A stretch of 40,893 bases of DNA, taken from NCBI GenBank assembly GCA_030017955.1, contig JASEGR010000020.1, positions 1 through 40,893 of the forward strand. The letters run 5' to 3'. Origin of the DNA: Candidatus Eisenbacteria bacterium (lineage in GTDB: Bacteria > Eisenbacteria > RBG-16-71-46 > JASEGR01). The position numbers and the translations under genes are program-made. Of this stretch, positions 7,556 through 15,555 are shown in pieces (position 1 is the first letter of the stretch; the number at the start of each line of letters is the position of its first letter). The notes under the pieces were generated by a model. That model had not been told where the DNA came from, did not search any database, and saw nothing but the letters and a program-made list of their open reading frames with translations.

Positions 7556-9279
7556 TGAGACTACTCGATGTGATAACAAGTCCATGGCTGATTCTGCCCG
7601 AGAAGCATCAGGAAATCATAGAGATTTATTGCCGCCATTTGCGCGGTGAGAAGATAGACATGCGGGAGATCCGGTCGCTGATTGGTGGACCTGCAAAGGA
7701 TGGGCCGGAGTCATATGAAGTTTTGAACGGAACGGCAATTATCCCTGTCGAGGGCGTCATTGCGAAAAAGATGAATATGTTGACCGAGATCAGCGATGGC
7801 ACGTCTACGGAACTTGTGGCCCGAGATCTCAAAGAAGCTGCCAAGCGAAAGGATATCAAGAGCATCGTGCTCAGGGTCGATAGCCCGGGCGGTACGGTGG
7901 ATGGGACACAGGAATTGGCGAAGTTGGTATTTTCGCTCCGCGCGGTGAAACCAATCATCGCCTATGCGGACGGAACATGCTGCAGTGCCGCCTACTGGAT
8001 CGCAGCTGCTGCCGACAAGGTCTTCATATCGAGCAATACTACGATGGTCGGATCAATCGGAGTCGTTGCCACTCATCTCGATGTCTCTAAGGCCCAAGAA
8101 ATGCGGGGATTGAAGACTACCGAAATTGCGGAGGGAAAGTATAAAGGGGCCGCATCGAGCTACAGACCTCTGTCAGAAGAAGGTGAGGCCGCTATTCGAC
8201 AAGTCACGAGGCCCACGTATTTAGCGTTTGTAGAGGACATCGCTAAGCTCCGGGATCGCCCCTTGGTGCACGTCATGGAAAATATGGCCGAGGGAAAGAT
8301 TTTCGTGGGGCGGGATGCGATCGAGGTCGGTCTTGCTGACGGCATCATTGGCTTTGATGACCTTCTTCGGGCGCTCTCTGGGAATGGCGAGTTGAGTGGA
8401 AACCATATCGGCGGAACAAGTCGAGAACGAGAAGGCGAGAATTTGTCGCAGGCCAGATGGATTACGCAAGGAGAGGCACTTATGCCTTATGCAGATGAAC
8501 ATTCATGCAGGCTCCATGATCCGGATGAATATCAGGACGGAAAAGAGAAATGGACCCGTGTCCCGCGGAAAAGCGCGAGCGTAGGCAAAATCTACGATGT
8601 TATACGCGGCACAAGAAAAGATACGGGCAAGATGGAAGATCAGGCATTTCGATACAAGGAGGACACTTGGTCAGAGGCCGAAGCGCGCGGCCATTGTGGG
8701 AGACATAACGGGCAGTTTGAGGCTGCGAAGAAGGATGAATCAAGGGCAGAGGGGGAAACTATGACGAAGGAAGAACTGAAGGAACAGTTTCCGGATGTGT
8801 TTGCGGCGATTGATAGCGAGGCTGAACTCCGCGGCCTCAATGTCGGGACCGAAGTCGGCCGGAAGGAAGGCCGTGAGCTTGGGGCAAGAGAAGAACGGGA
8901 GAGAATCAAAGGAGTAAGTGAGAAGGTGATGCCCGGGCATGAGGAGCTCATTAAGACGCTTATATACGACGGAAAGACAACGCCGGCGGAAGCGGCCGAG
9001 AAGGTTCTCGCCGCAGAACAGGTTGTCATAGGCAAGCGTCTGCAGGACTTCCGGGAGGATGGGCCATCGGTTACTCACGCCGATGCCCCCGAAGAAACGG
9101 GCAAGCCCGCTGCCGACGCCAGTGCCTCGGTTGAGGACAAGGCAAAGGCGGCATGGGACAAGGACGAGAACTTGCGCGCAGAGTTCGGTGGTGACTTTGG
9201 CGCATACAAGGCCTTCCGGAAGCATGAAGAGGCCGGGGATGTGAAAATTCATCATGGAGGCCAGATTCCCAAGTCCTGA
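7555..9279 (+). CDS. Capsid maturation protease (S49) fused to scaffold
   Basis: 574 residues. Residues 55-270 are an S49/SppA-type serine protease: IPVEGVIA, IVLRVDSPGGTV, then TCCSAAYWIAAAADKVF with nucleophile Ser144, and EGKYKGAA with the general-base Lys at 195-197. A middle block (about 305-395) has the EHSCRLHDPDEY and QAFRYKEDTWSEAEARGHC patterns seen in other phage head genes. Residues 403-574 are charged and coiled, as expected of a scaffold. Lambda gpC/Nu3 has this architecture. ATG 7555 overlaps the portal stop (TGATG). Two in-frame internal starts with strong ribosome sites are described separately. Confidence 0.88.
   Translation: MRLLDVITSPWLILPEKHQEIIEIYCRHLRGEKIDMREIRSLIGGPAKDGPESYEVLNGTAIIPVEGVIAKKMNMLTEISDGTSTELVARDLKEAAKRKDIKSIVLRVDSPGGTVDGTQELAKLVFSLRAVKPIIAYADGTCCSAAYWIAAAADKVFISSNTTMVGSIGVVATHLDVSKAQEMRGLKTTEIAEGKYKGAASSYRPLSEEGEAAIRQVTRPTYLAFVEDIAKLRDRPLVHVMENMAEGKIFVGRDAIEVGLADGIIGFDDLLRALSGNGELSGNHIGGTSREREGENLSQARWITQGEALMPYADEHSCRLHDPDEYQDGKEKWTRVPRKSASVGKIYDVIRGTRKDTGKMEDQAFRYKEDTWSEAEARGHCGRHNGQFEAAKKDESRAEGETMTKEELKEQFPDVFAAIDSEAELRGLNVGTEVGRKEGRELGAREERERIKGVSEKVMPGHEELIKTLIYDGKTTPAEAAEKVLAAEQVVIGKRLQDFREDGPSVTHADAPEETGKPAADASASVEDKAKAAWDKDENLRAEFGGDFGAYKAFRKHEEAGDVKIHHGGQIPKS
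8468..8484 (+). promoter_or_regulatory. Internal ribosome site and ATG within the protease gene
   Basis: AAGGAG (8468-8473) stands 8 nt before an in-frame ATG at 8482. Translation from here would give a 265-residue protein lacking the protease domain and beginning with MPYADEHSC. Its start matches the natural beginning of the middle domain. Confidence 0.5.
8761..9279 (+). CDS. Nested scaffolding protein (Nu3-like), in frame with the protease
   Basis: ATG 8761 is in frame with the protease-scaffold gene and preceded by GAGGGGG (8749-8755) at 5 nt, as good as any start in this operon. The 172-residue product (MTKEELKEQFPDVF...) is acidic and helix-rich, with EVGRKEGRELGAREERER as a charged helix and a basic, Gly-containing end. 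In lambda, Nu3 starts inside gene C in the same frame and supplies most of the scaffold, while the full-length protein carries the protease into the prohead. The same arrangement is inferred here. Confidence 0.65.
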   Translation: MTKEELKEQFPDVFAAIDSEAELRGLNVGTEVGRKEGRELGAREERERIKGVSEKVMPGHEELIKTLIYDGKTTPAEAAEKVLAAEQVVIGKRLQDFREDGPSVTHADAPEETGKPAADASASVEDKAKAAWDKDENLRAEFGGDFGAYKAFRKHEEAGDVKIHHGGQIPKS

Positions 9280-9338
9280 GAATTATTGAGGAAGAACGTT
9301 CAACATTCTGGATCACGTGAAAGAGAGAGGAGTGGCAG

Positions 9339-10328
9339 ATGGCTACATTAGCTGCGAATAAACCAAGGACAAAGGAAGTCGGTCCGATCAACGAAAAGCC
9401 GGTGATCGCAAACGACATTATCTACGAAGGGGCCTGCGTTGGCGACAATGCCGCGGGTTACATGCGCCCCCTTGTTGCCGGCGACAAATTCTGCGGGATC
9501 GCGGAAGACAAAGTCGACAATACGGGCGGCAGTGCGGGAGATAGGAACGTTCGCCTCGATGGGGATGGCTTGGTGATACTCCCCATAAGCGGACTGGCGA
9601 TCACGGACGAAGGGAAAGATGTATATGCCAGCGATGATGACACCTTCACGCTGGTTTCCGGTAGCAATAGCCGTATCGGCTATGTCTATCGGTATGTCTC
9701 AAGCGGCGTTGGCGTCGTGAAGTGCGAGGCAAAGAGAGAGGCCGAGAATCTCGGGGTATTTTCTTCCGTCACGGCGGGCTATGGAATCGCCCTCGGTGCG
9801 ACCAAAACCGCAGTGAAGAGGATCTATGCCGACGATGGTGGGGTGGCGCTCACGGCGCTGGCGCATAGGGCACAGGTGTCGCGTCTACTCATTACGACCA
9901 CGATCGGCGCTATCGACTGCTCGGCCTATGGCTTGCAGGGGCAGCTGAAGCTGGGCGCTGTCGCTGTCCAGTCCACGGGTATTCTCGGCGGTGTCTGGGG
10001 ATATGTGGAGACAGTCAATGGCGCGACCGTTTCCAATGCGGGTGCATTGGTCGGTCATGTTGACTTGCCTACCGGAGCAATCATCAGATCGGGATGCTAT
10101 CTGGCAGGTCTTCTCATCAAGTCGAATGACTTGAGCGGAACGCATACGGGCAAGGCGGTTGCGATTTACTGCCCGAATCCTGGCGCGGGGGCCTTCGATG
10201 CTTTCTTGGCCTTGGATGCGAGTTCAACGTTCATCGCAGACTCGGGTGCTGGTGGTGTAACCTCGAAGTATCTCAAGGTGCTCCTCGGTGGAACGGCATA
10301 CTCGATTCTCGTGAAGTCTGACGCATAA
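9339..10328 (+). CDS. Head decoration protein with extra C-terminal domain
   Basis: 329 residues. Residues 1-130 match the DUF2190-like capsid cement pattern: ANDIIYEGACVGDN, YMRPLVAGDKFCGIAEDKVDN, GDRNVRL, and VYASDDDTFTLVSGSNSRIGYV. Residues 145-329 form a second domain (AHRAQVSRLLITTTI, GQLKLGAVAVQ, GVWGYVETVNG, SNDLSGTHTGKAVAIYCPNP) that I have seen fused or adjacent in Mu-like phage head genes. Cement proteins bind the outer capsid surface at three-fold sites. The gene lies between scaffold and capsid, the usual place. AGAGAGGAG precedes the ATG. Confidence 0.75.
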   Translation: MATLAANKPRTKEVGPINEKPVIANDIIYEGACVGDNAAGYMRPLVAGDKFCGIAEDKVDNTGGSAGDRNVRLDGDGLVILPISGLAITDEGKDVYASDDDTFTLVSGSNSRIGYVYRYVSSGVGVVKCEAKREAENLGVFSSVTAGYGIALGATKTAVKRIYADDGGVALTALAHRAQVSRLLITTTIGAIDCSAYGLQGQLKLGAVAVQSTGILGGVWGYVETVNGATVSNAGALVGHVDLPTGAIIRSGCYLAGLLIKSNDLSGTHTGKAVAIYCPNPGAGAFDAFLALDASSTFIADSGAGGVTSKYLKVLLGGTAYSILVKSDA

Positions 10329-10359
10329 GACGTAAAGGAGGAACGAAAGGGGTTTGCGG

Positions 10360-10686
10360 ATGATTCTCTCCGTTCTTGATCGGGTTCTCTTGATAGACCT
10401 GCTGAGTCCACAGGGGAAGGGCAGCTTCATCGCTATGAAAACCCTGCGCGAGCTGCGGGAGACTCTATCTTTCACTCCCGAGGAAATTGAGGCAATGGGA
10501 ATGAATGAGGCTGAAGGACGGGTAACGTGGAATCCGGAACAGGCAACGGAGAAAGACATGCGAATCGACAAATTGGGAACGACAATCATCGCGGACCGCC
10601 TTCGGGAGGCAGATGCCAAGCAGCTCTTATTGGAACAGCATGTGCCCCTATATGAGAAGTTCGTGAAAACGGATTCGGAAAAATAG
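10360..10686 (+). CDS. Conserved phage head-region protein of unknown function
   Basis: 108 residues beginning MILSVLDRVLLIDLLSPQG. The pattern LRELRETLSFTPEEIEAMGM, a WNPEQ segment and a final LYEKF block belong to a small protein often found in early or head clusters of prophages. The ATG at 10360 has AAAGGGG 7 nt upstream and is preferred to TTG 10354. It lies between decoration and capsid genes in the same operon. No enzymatic motif is visible. Confidence 0.7.
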   Translation: MILSVLDRVLLIDLLSPQGKGSFIAMKTLRELRETLSFTPEEIEAMGMNEAEGRVTWNPEQATEKDMRIDKLGTTIIADRLREADAKQLLLEQHVPLYEKFVKTDSEK

Positions 10687-10699
10687 AGAGGAGAAGTCT

Positions 10700-11647
10700 A
10701 TGGCTGCAAGCGTGTTGTCTTCAAGAGCAGTAATCGGGATGTTTTATGAACGCCTGGAGCAAGGGATAGGCCTCGATTGGGCTGCGGATCTTTCCATGTT
10801 CTTCGACAAAAGCACCCAGGCGGAAGAGGAATACAAGTGGATTGGCCCGGCGCCCACCATGCGGGAATGGAAGGGCGGAAGACAGCCTGTTGGTCTCAGC
10901 GATGCTGGCCAGAAAATCAAGAACACGTTGTATGAAAGCACCCTGGAGATTGACATCTACGATCTACAGTTCGATCAGACAGGACAGCTGAAGGTCCGAA
11001 TTGACGAACATGCTGCACAGGCCAATACGCACTGGATAGAACTCTTGTCGGACAAGATTCTGAACGGCGCTGCTGGCGTGTGCTATGACAGCCATTACTT
11101 CTTTGATACGGACCACGAAGGGGGCGACTCCGGAGTTCAGAGCAATAAGGTTTCGGTTGACATCTCCGCTCTGCCCTGCAATCAGCATGGTTCCGTGACC
11201 GCGCCAAGCCCCGAAGAGATGGAACTCCTGATTCTTTATGCAATCCAGACAACGCTCGGTTTCAAAAACGAAAAGGGCAAACCCGCGAATCGTGGAGCGA
11301 AGAGCTTTAGGGTCATGGTGCCGGTGTCCCTGATGATGTCTGCAGCTGCGGCGATCGTAAACCCCGTTCTGACGAGCGGAAAAACCAACACCATCGTGAC
11401 CTCGGATTTCGAGATCAAGCTCATAACGAATGGGGATCTCACCTGGACGGATAGATTCTCCGTTTTCAGGGCTGACGGGTACACGAAGCCGTTCATCAGA
11501 CAGCAGCGAGAGGATGTCAAAGTCGCAGCCGTCGCTGAGGGCAGTGAGCTTGAGTTCTACCGTCATAAGCATCACTACGGCATCTCGGCCTACCGTGGAG
11601 TGGGTTACGGCCAGTGGCGGCATGCCTGCCAAATCATCTTGATCTAA
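10700..11647 (+). CDS. Major capsid protein, Mu gpT-like
   Basis: 315 residues, close to Mu gpT (305). Family features are the N-terminal helix with FYERLEQG, WIGPAPTMREWKGGRQ, YESTLEIDIYDLQFDQTGQLKVRIDEHA, the FFDTDH loop and the C-terminal QREDVKVAAVAEGSELEF...HHYGISAYRGVGYGQWR block. It builds the icosahedral shell around the scaffold. The portal and terminase are of lambda type, so the head module is a mosaic. A good GGAG site precedes the ATG. Confidence 0.9.
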   Translation: MAASVLSSRAVIGMFYERLEQGIGLDWAADLSMFFDKSTQAEEEYKWIGPAPTMREWKGGRQPVGLSDAGQKIKNTLYESTLEIDIYDLQFDQTGQLKVRIDEHAAQANTHWIELLSDKILNGAAGVCYDSHYFFDTDHEGGDSGVQSNKVSVDISALPCNQHGSVTAPSPEEMELLILYAIQTTLGFKNEKGKPANRGAKSFRVMVPVSLMMSAAAAIVNPVLTSGKTNTIVTSDFEIKLITNGDLTWTDRFSVFRADGYTKPFIRQQREDVKVAAVAEGSELEFYRHKHHYGISAYRGVGYGQWRHACQIILI

Positions 11648-11687
11648 GCAGTTCGGAAAAGCAGATCCGATATGACCTTATGACCTT

Positions 11688-11712
11688 GGGGCCGGTCAAA
11701 GCGGCCGGCCCC
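11688..11712 (+). other. GC-rich hairpin after the capsid gene
   Basis: GGGGCCGG (11688-11695) pairs with CCGGCCCC (11705-11712) across a 9-nt loop. No T-run follows, and the next gene's ribosome site begins within 10 nt. It is therefore more likely an mRNA-stabilising or attenuating structure that protects capsid mRNA than a full terminator. Confidence 0.55.
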
Positions 11713-11728
11713 ATATCGTGGAGGAATC

Positions 11729-12052
11729 ATGAACCAATTCAAAGTCCTTACAGCTCTAACCCTGCGCACGGGCGTGCTGGGTTTGTCGCCAGAGCAGGCA
11801 GATGCCCGAAGTCACTGTCTGAAGTCGGTGGGAAGAGGCCGATTCGAAATTAAGGATCCCGTGCAATTCAAGGCCGGAGAGGAAATCGGTTTTGACGGCG
11901 AGATCTCTCATGCTCTGGCCGAATGCCTTGAGCCTCTGGGGAAGGAGAATGACGCGGACTCGGAGAACGCGAGCATTTCCCCGGACATGGAAGCTGCTGC
12001 AGGCCTGAGGCAGTCAGCGAAGGACAAGAACAAGGGCAAGGGCAAGAAATGA
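11729..12052 (+). CDS. Hypothetical head-region protein with Lys-rich tail
   Basis: 107 residues. The N-terminal 60 residues form a compact segment (TGVLGLSPEQADARSHCLKSV, then PVQFKAGEEIGFDGEI) found in small proteins between capsid and connector genes of many prophages. The last 15 residues are mostly Lys and Gly. GGAGG stands before the ATG. Its stop overlaps the next start (ATGA). Function unknown; by position a head or connector accessory protein. Confidence 0.65.
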   Translation: MNQFKVLTALTLRTGVLGLSPEQADARSHCLKSVGRGRFEIKDPVQFKAGEEIGFDGEISHALAECLEPLGKENDADSENASISPDMEAAAGLRQSAKDKNKGKGKK

Positions 12053-12351
12053 GTTTCTTCGGTGATCCGCAGGTGACGGAAACGGACCTACTGAACATCC
12101 TGAAGGATTTTCATGAGGGTACGTTCAATGGTCAGACGATCAACGTAATCCTCGAGGATACTTTCTTGGCTGCGAATCCGCAAGAAGGTACTGTGGAGTC
12201 CACGCAGCCGGAGGCGCTATGCAGGACCGTTGACGTGGCCGGCGCTAAGCATGGGGATGTGATCGTGATCAAGGGAACGATCTATTACATCCGCGGCATC
12301 CAGCCTGACGGCGGCCATGGAAGGACGGTTTTGATTCTGAGCAAGGAATGA
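12049..12351 (+). CDS. Putative head-tail attachment protein (gpFII-like)
   Basis: 100 residues. The C-terminal half (CRTVDVAGAKHGDVIVIKGTIYYIRGIQPDGGHGRTVLIL) resembles the small beta-barrel end of lambda gpFII-type attachment proteins: Val-rich strand, GDxIxIxGxxYxV, then PDGxGxTxLxL. Such proteins form a ring below the portal to which the tail docks. Position after the capsid fits. The start overlaps the previous stop by 4 bp. The similarity is fold-pattern level, so moderate confidence. Confidence 0.6.
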   Translation: MSFFGDPQVTETDLLNILKDFHEGTFNGQTINVILEDTFLAANPQEGTVESTQPEALCRTVDVAGAKHGDVIVIKGTIYYIRGIQPDGGHGRTVLILSKE

Positions 12352-12355
12352 ACTC

Positions 12356-12646
12356 ATGACCGGAGGCGAAATTGCTATTGTTGGTGTGATTGCCGGTACC
12401 AGTCTCTTGGGGACACTTTTCACTGCGTTGGGTGTGAACAGTCGGCTGGCTGAGACACGGGAGAATATCAAGGATCTAAGTGAGAAGAAAGTGGACGTGA
12501 CGGCGTGTGGACCAACCCATAAAGGCGTTGATCGGCGGTTATGCAACATCGAAAAAAATCAGAGAACCAGTTTGAAAATGCTCAACGCATTGATAATCCA
12601 TGCCAACATCCCGGACCGGTTTGATGAACCGGAAAATGGAGAATAG
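12356..12646 (+). CDS. Small membrane protein, lysis-associated candidate
   Basis: 96 residues. Residues 5-26 (IAIVGVIAGTSLLGTLFTALGV) form one hydrophobic helix. The rest is polar and helical with a probable coiled coil (RLAETRENIKDLSEKK). It lies directly before the lysozyme gene, 2 bp away. A one-helix anchor with a periplasmic or cytoplasmic coil fits an antiholin, a spanin-like protein or a lysis regulator. No lipobox is seen. Confidence 0.55.
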   Translation: MTGGEIAIVGVIAGTSLLGTLFTALGVNSRLAETRENIKDLSEKKVDVTACGPTHKGVDRRLCNIEKNQRTSLKMLNALIIHANIPDRFDEPENGE

Positions 12647-12648
12647 AT

Positions 12649-13089
12649 ATGAGTGTGTTTTATGTCGTCTTTGAACAGCTCCAGCGGCATGAAGGATATC
12701 GCCAGAAACCTTACAGAGATTCAGTGGGGAAACTGACTATTGGTTTTGGCAGAAATCTTGATGATGTTGGCATTTCGAAAGATGAAGCAAATTTCCTTCT
12801 TAGAAGTGATGTATTTGTCGCAAGGAGGCAGGCTGAAAAATTCGTCTGGTTTGCCTCCTTGGATGAGCCGCGACAATCCGTGATCGTGAACATGATTTTC
12901 AACCTGGGTCTTGAGAAGTTCTCGCGATTCAAGAATACAATTAGGTTCATCGAATTCGGGAACTATGCCCTGGCAGCGAAAGAAATGCTCAACTCGAAGT
13001 GGGCTTCTCAAGTTGGAAATAGAGCGAAGGAATTAGCTCGGATCATGGAAACTGGCCAAATAACGGATACATCCCAACAGGGGGGATGA
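12649..13089 (+). CDS. Endolysin, T4-lysozyme type (GH24)
   Basis: 146 residues. The catalytic signature of glycoside hydrolase family 24 is complete: Glu15 in RHEG, Asp24 in YRDS and Thr30 in LTIGFG correspond to Glu11, Asp20 and Thr26 of T4 lysozyme. The helical lobe with MIFNLGLEKFSRFKNT and NSKWASQVGNRAKEL is normal. It cleaves the MurNAc-GlcNAc bond of peptidoglycan. There is no signal peptide, so it needs a holin to reach the wall. The neighbouring membrane proteins complete a lysis cassette that sits between head and tail genes. Confidence 0.93.
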   Translation: MSVFYVVFEQLQRHEGYRQKPYRDSVGKLTIGFGRNLDDVGISKDEANFLLRSDVFVARRQAEKFVWFASLDEPRQSVIVNMIFNLGLEKFSRFKNTIRFIEFGNYALAAKEMLNSKWASQVGNRAKELARIMETGQITDTSQQGG

Positions 13090-13149
13090 GCCGCTGTGCT
13101 TCGGTACTCCTGATAGAGGAGTCTCCGCCGTCGCACAATAGATGTAAAG

Positions 13150-13177
13150 GCGGGCGTCCGGCGGCAGGACAGCCCGC
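13150..13177 (+). other. Strong hairpin between lysozyme and holin candidate
   Basis: GCGGGC (13150-13155) and GTCC (13156-13159) pair with GGAC (13167-13170) and GCCCGC (13172-13177), with a 7-nt loop and a bulged A. A smaller hairpin, ACTCC/GGAGT, lies at 13106-13122. No T-run follows. The structure ends 9 nt before the holin ribosome site, so it may tune holin expression. Confidence 0.6.
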
Positions 13178-13199
13178 ATATCATATAAGGAGATCTGAC

Positions 13200-13526
13200 A
13201 TGGGAAAGCTAGTGAAGCTGGTAATACAAAATGCAAGGTTTCTACCGAGGGTTATTACCTACTTGCCAAAAATCCTCTTGTTCAAGAATGTGGCACGCGA
13301 ATTCGAGGTAAAGACGGGTGAGCCCCGCCCTGTCATCGCAACACGCAGGTGGAATGCGATCATCCTAGGGGCTATCAGTTTCGTGGTGCTCGTCAGGACC
13401 GGTATGACGTTGAGCCCCGAAATGCTGGATCAAATCCAGGCGCATGTTCAGAGCATCATAGCAGCCGTGACAGGACTCTGGGCGATCGCTCTATTCATCT
13501 ACGGGGTTTTCAAGAAAAACAAGTAG
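13200..13526 (+). CDS. Holin candidate, two membrane helices
   Basis: 108 residues from ATG 13200, chosen because AAGGAG (13187-13192) stands 7 nt upstream; frames running further upstream cross a hairpin and lack a ribosome site. Two hydrophobic segments are seen, about residues 52-68 (NAIILGAISFVVLVRTG) and 84-103 (IIAAVTGLWAIALFIYGVF), followed by a short KKNK tail. The N-terminal 45 residues are basic and amphipathic. Size, basic C-terminus and lysozyme linkage fit a class II-like holin that opens the inner membrane. No named family recognised. Confidence 0.55.
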   Translation: MGKLVKLVIQNARFLPRVITYLPKILLFKNVAREFEVKTGEPRPVIATRRWNAIILGAISFVVLVRTGMTLSPEMLDQIQAHVQSIIAAVTGLWAIALFIYGVFKKNK

Positions 13527-13541
13527 ATCCTGGGGGAACAA

Positions 13542-14039
13542 ATGAAAGAAACTCTCATATTAGTAGCGATCGTCACAATGCTCTCTCTGTGGTGCGCGTC
13601 AGCCTGGGCAGCGGCGGGCTACCCTAACACATGGCTGACACAGGTGATTAAGGACACCAACGATCGGGCAATTGTCAAACTGAGCGGGTTTTGGGCCACA
13701 AGTGACTCAGAATCAACCGTTGTGCGGATCGATTCTTTGGCCCCGGCTCCTGCGAGTGTCGCAATTGAGCGAATGTACTTTTCTGTGAATGGCCTAGTGC
13801 TAACGGGATGGTGGTCGGATAGGGACACTGTTGGGCTAAGAGTCGAACGCATATTTGATATCGGCGGGAGAACATTTGCGGCATCGGCCAGCGGGGCGAC
13901 TGGTGATTGGGATTTCAGTTCGATAGGCTGGTTGCGCCCGACGTCTTTCGTGACGGCAGGAAGTATAGTCTTGAAAAGCTATGGAGCGAGCAGCGGAAGC
14001 TCATTCACTCTAATTCTTGTGCTAAGAAAGTTCTACTGA
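13542..14039 (+). CDS. Predicted exported protein in the structural region
   Basis: 165 residues. MKETLILVAIVTMLSLWCASAWA followed by AAG is a clear Sec signal peptide with a likely AxA cleavage near residue 23. The mature part (WLTQVIKDTNDRAIVKLSGFWATSDSESTVVRIDSL, GLVLTGWWSDRD, RIFDIGGRTFAA) is beta-rich and resembles head-tail region phage proteins with a KITDT...V.KLDG pattern that normally lack a signal. GGGGGA precedes the ATG. If exported, it would act in the envelope of the infected cell or on the surface of a lysogen. Confidence 0.65.
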   Translation: MKETLILVAIVTMLSLWCASAWAAAGYPNTWLTQVIKDTNDRAIVKLSGFWATSDSESTVVRIDSLAPAPASVAIERMYFSVNGLVLTGWWSDRDTVGLRVERIFDIGGRTFAASASGATGDWDFSSIGWLRPTSFVTAGSIVLKSYGASSGSSFTLILVLRKFY

Positions 14040-14051
14040 GGGGAAACACTG

Positions 14052-14594
14052 ATGGCATTTCCTTATAGCGACCCGAAAGACGGATACATTGCCATGCCAT
14101 CTGAGTTTATTGATACCTTATCAACGGTCATGTTTTCTTACTATTTGAACAATGAAGAGGGAATGATCATGGAAGAAGACAGGGCGTTCTTCTTTTTTGA
14201 TACTTCCGGAGTGTCGGGAGCGATAGCGTCTGCGCTTTTGAAATTCAAAGTTTCTGAGGTATTTGGAACTATGGTTCATCAAGTCCATATATGTTCCGGG
14301 TGTTTTGGGGATTCTCTTGACCTAGCCGATTGGGATATTTCGATGAATCTCATAAGTGAGTTGAACATCAATTCGACGGGATGGAAGGGGGTTCCTGTCG
14401 GCGCTTCTGGAATCAACAAGGGGGGGTGGACGGATTTCAGATTGAGAGTAAAAACCCCACTTCCGCCGAATGTAGAACTGGGATGTTCGATTTATTCGGG
14501 AAATGCAATTGAAGCAAACCGGGCTCAATTGATCCTCTCAATGGCGGGTGGGGAAACACAACGCATCGAAGGCGTGAGCCTGGGAGAATTCTGA
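14052..14594 (+). CDS. Hypothetical virion-associated protein
   Basis: 180 residues, no recognised family. The middle contains many beta-type segments (FFFDTSGVSGAIASALLKFKVSEV) reminiscent of jelly-roll domains that hold cysteine-free beta sandwiches in phage adhesins. There is no signal peptide or membrane helix. GAGGGG precedes the ATG, and the stop lies one base before the next GTG start. By position it is a virion component or a neck/tail accessory protein. Confidence 0.55.
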   Translation: MAFPYSDPKDGYIAMPSEFIDTLSTVMFSYYLNNEEGMIMEEDRAFFFFDTSGVSGAIASALLKFKVSEVFGTMVHQVHICSGCFGDSLDLADWDISMNLISELNINSTGWKGVPVGASGINKGGWTDFRLRVKTPLPPNVELGCSIYSGNAIEANRAQLILSMAGGETQRIEGVSLGEF

Positions 14595-14595
14595 C

Positions 14596-15555
14596 GTGGC
14601 CTGGAAATGCAGAAGTCTAAACGCGAATTGGGTTCCCGTGAAACTAGTCAGTTCGGCGGACTTTACGACTCGGCTGACGTATGTGTTGTATTCGCAACTC
14701 ACAGTCAGATATGCAACTGGTAATAGCTTTCCTGCGGAGATTGGCTCGTGGACGATATTCACACCGACGACGGACGATTGGGTGGAACTAGGAGGCGGCA
14801 TCTACAAACTCCTCCTCCCCGCATCAGCTTTCCCGGGGACGGAACTCTATCAAGGCGTATACTACGTCCAGCGCACGAGCGGCTCTCCGTTGAGTCTTGG
14901 GTTTGATGGATCGTGGGAATGTCACGCGCCGCACGCGGTGAATGCTATCAACTTAATCAAATTGCAGACCGAAAAGCTCCTTTTCGACGGGGACAATTTC
15001 GTCAAAAGCGTCCAGCAGGGCGCTGTGGATATCCTGCAGGCAGGCGCGGATAAGGTCTGGCAGACGACCGAAAGGACGCTTACGGGATTCGATACATTGG
15101 TTGTATCCATTTGGTCCTATGTTGCCCGCAAGCTCACATCGCGAAATATCGCGGAAGGAGAGGACATCGCAAGGGAACAAACCATTACGGGTAACCTGGC
15201 CGCAGGGATCCTGCAGAACCTTGTTACGGTTTCTTCGATAGCAGAGCAGAAAATTAAGCGTGGCGATGTAAAGAGCTTCACCTTCAATCTTGGAACTCAA
15301 TGGAACCTTACAGACAAGAAGCCTTACTTCTGTGTCAAGGTCAGTCCTACGGACCCCAATGCGTCTGCCAAGGTTAACCGGGTATGTACGATCACAGATC
15401 CTGTCAATGGCGTTTGCACGATAACGCTCACGGCTGAGGAAACGGCCGTGATTGGATCCTATTCAGCCGAGATTGAGGTCCGGGACGCTGACGACACCAA
15501 TCCCAGGACCGCCCTGCAATTCACTCTCACCATTCAGCAGGACGTAAGGCAATGA
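14596..15555 (+). CDS. Structural protein with BppU-like Ig domain
   Basis: 319 residues from a GTG start. An N-terminal beta-rich part (residues 1-115) is followed by a helical linker (120-205, with LQTEKLLFDGDNFVKSVQQG) and a C-terminal domain (about 220-319) with RGDVKSFTFNL, VCTITDPVNGVCTITLTAEETAVIGSY and AEIEVRDADD. The last domain matches the Ig-like N-terminal fold of BppU baseplate proteins. In lactococcal phages BppU carries receptor-binding proteins on the baseplate. Here it lies upstream of the tail-terminator gene, so it may decorate the neck or upper tail. Its end overlaps the next start by 4 bp. Confidence 0.6.
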   Translation: MAWKCRSLNANWVPVKLVSSADFTTRLTYVLYSQLTVRYATGNSFPAEIGSWTIFTPTTDDWVELGGGIYKLLLPASAFPGTELYQGVYYVQRTSGSPLSLGFDGSWECHAPHAVNAINLIKLQTEKLLFDGDNFVKSVQQGAVDILQAGADKVWQTTERTLTGFDTLVVSIWSYVARKLTSRNIAEGEDIAREQTITGNLAAGILQNLVTVSSIAEQKIKRGDVKSFTFNLGTQWNLTDKKPYFCVKVSPTDPNASAKVNRVCTITDPVNGVCTITLTAEETAVIGSYSAEIEVRDADDTNPRTALQFTLTIQQDVRQ

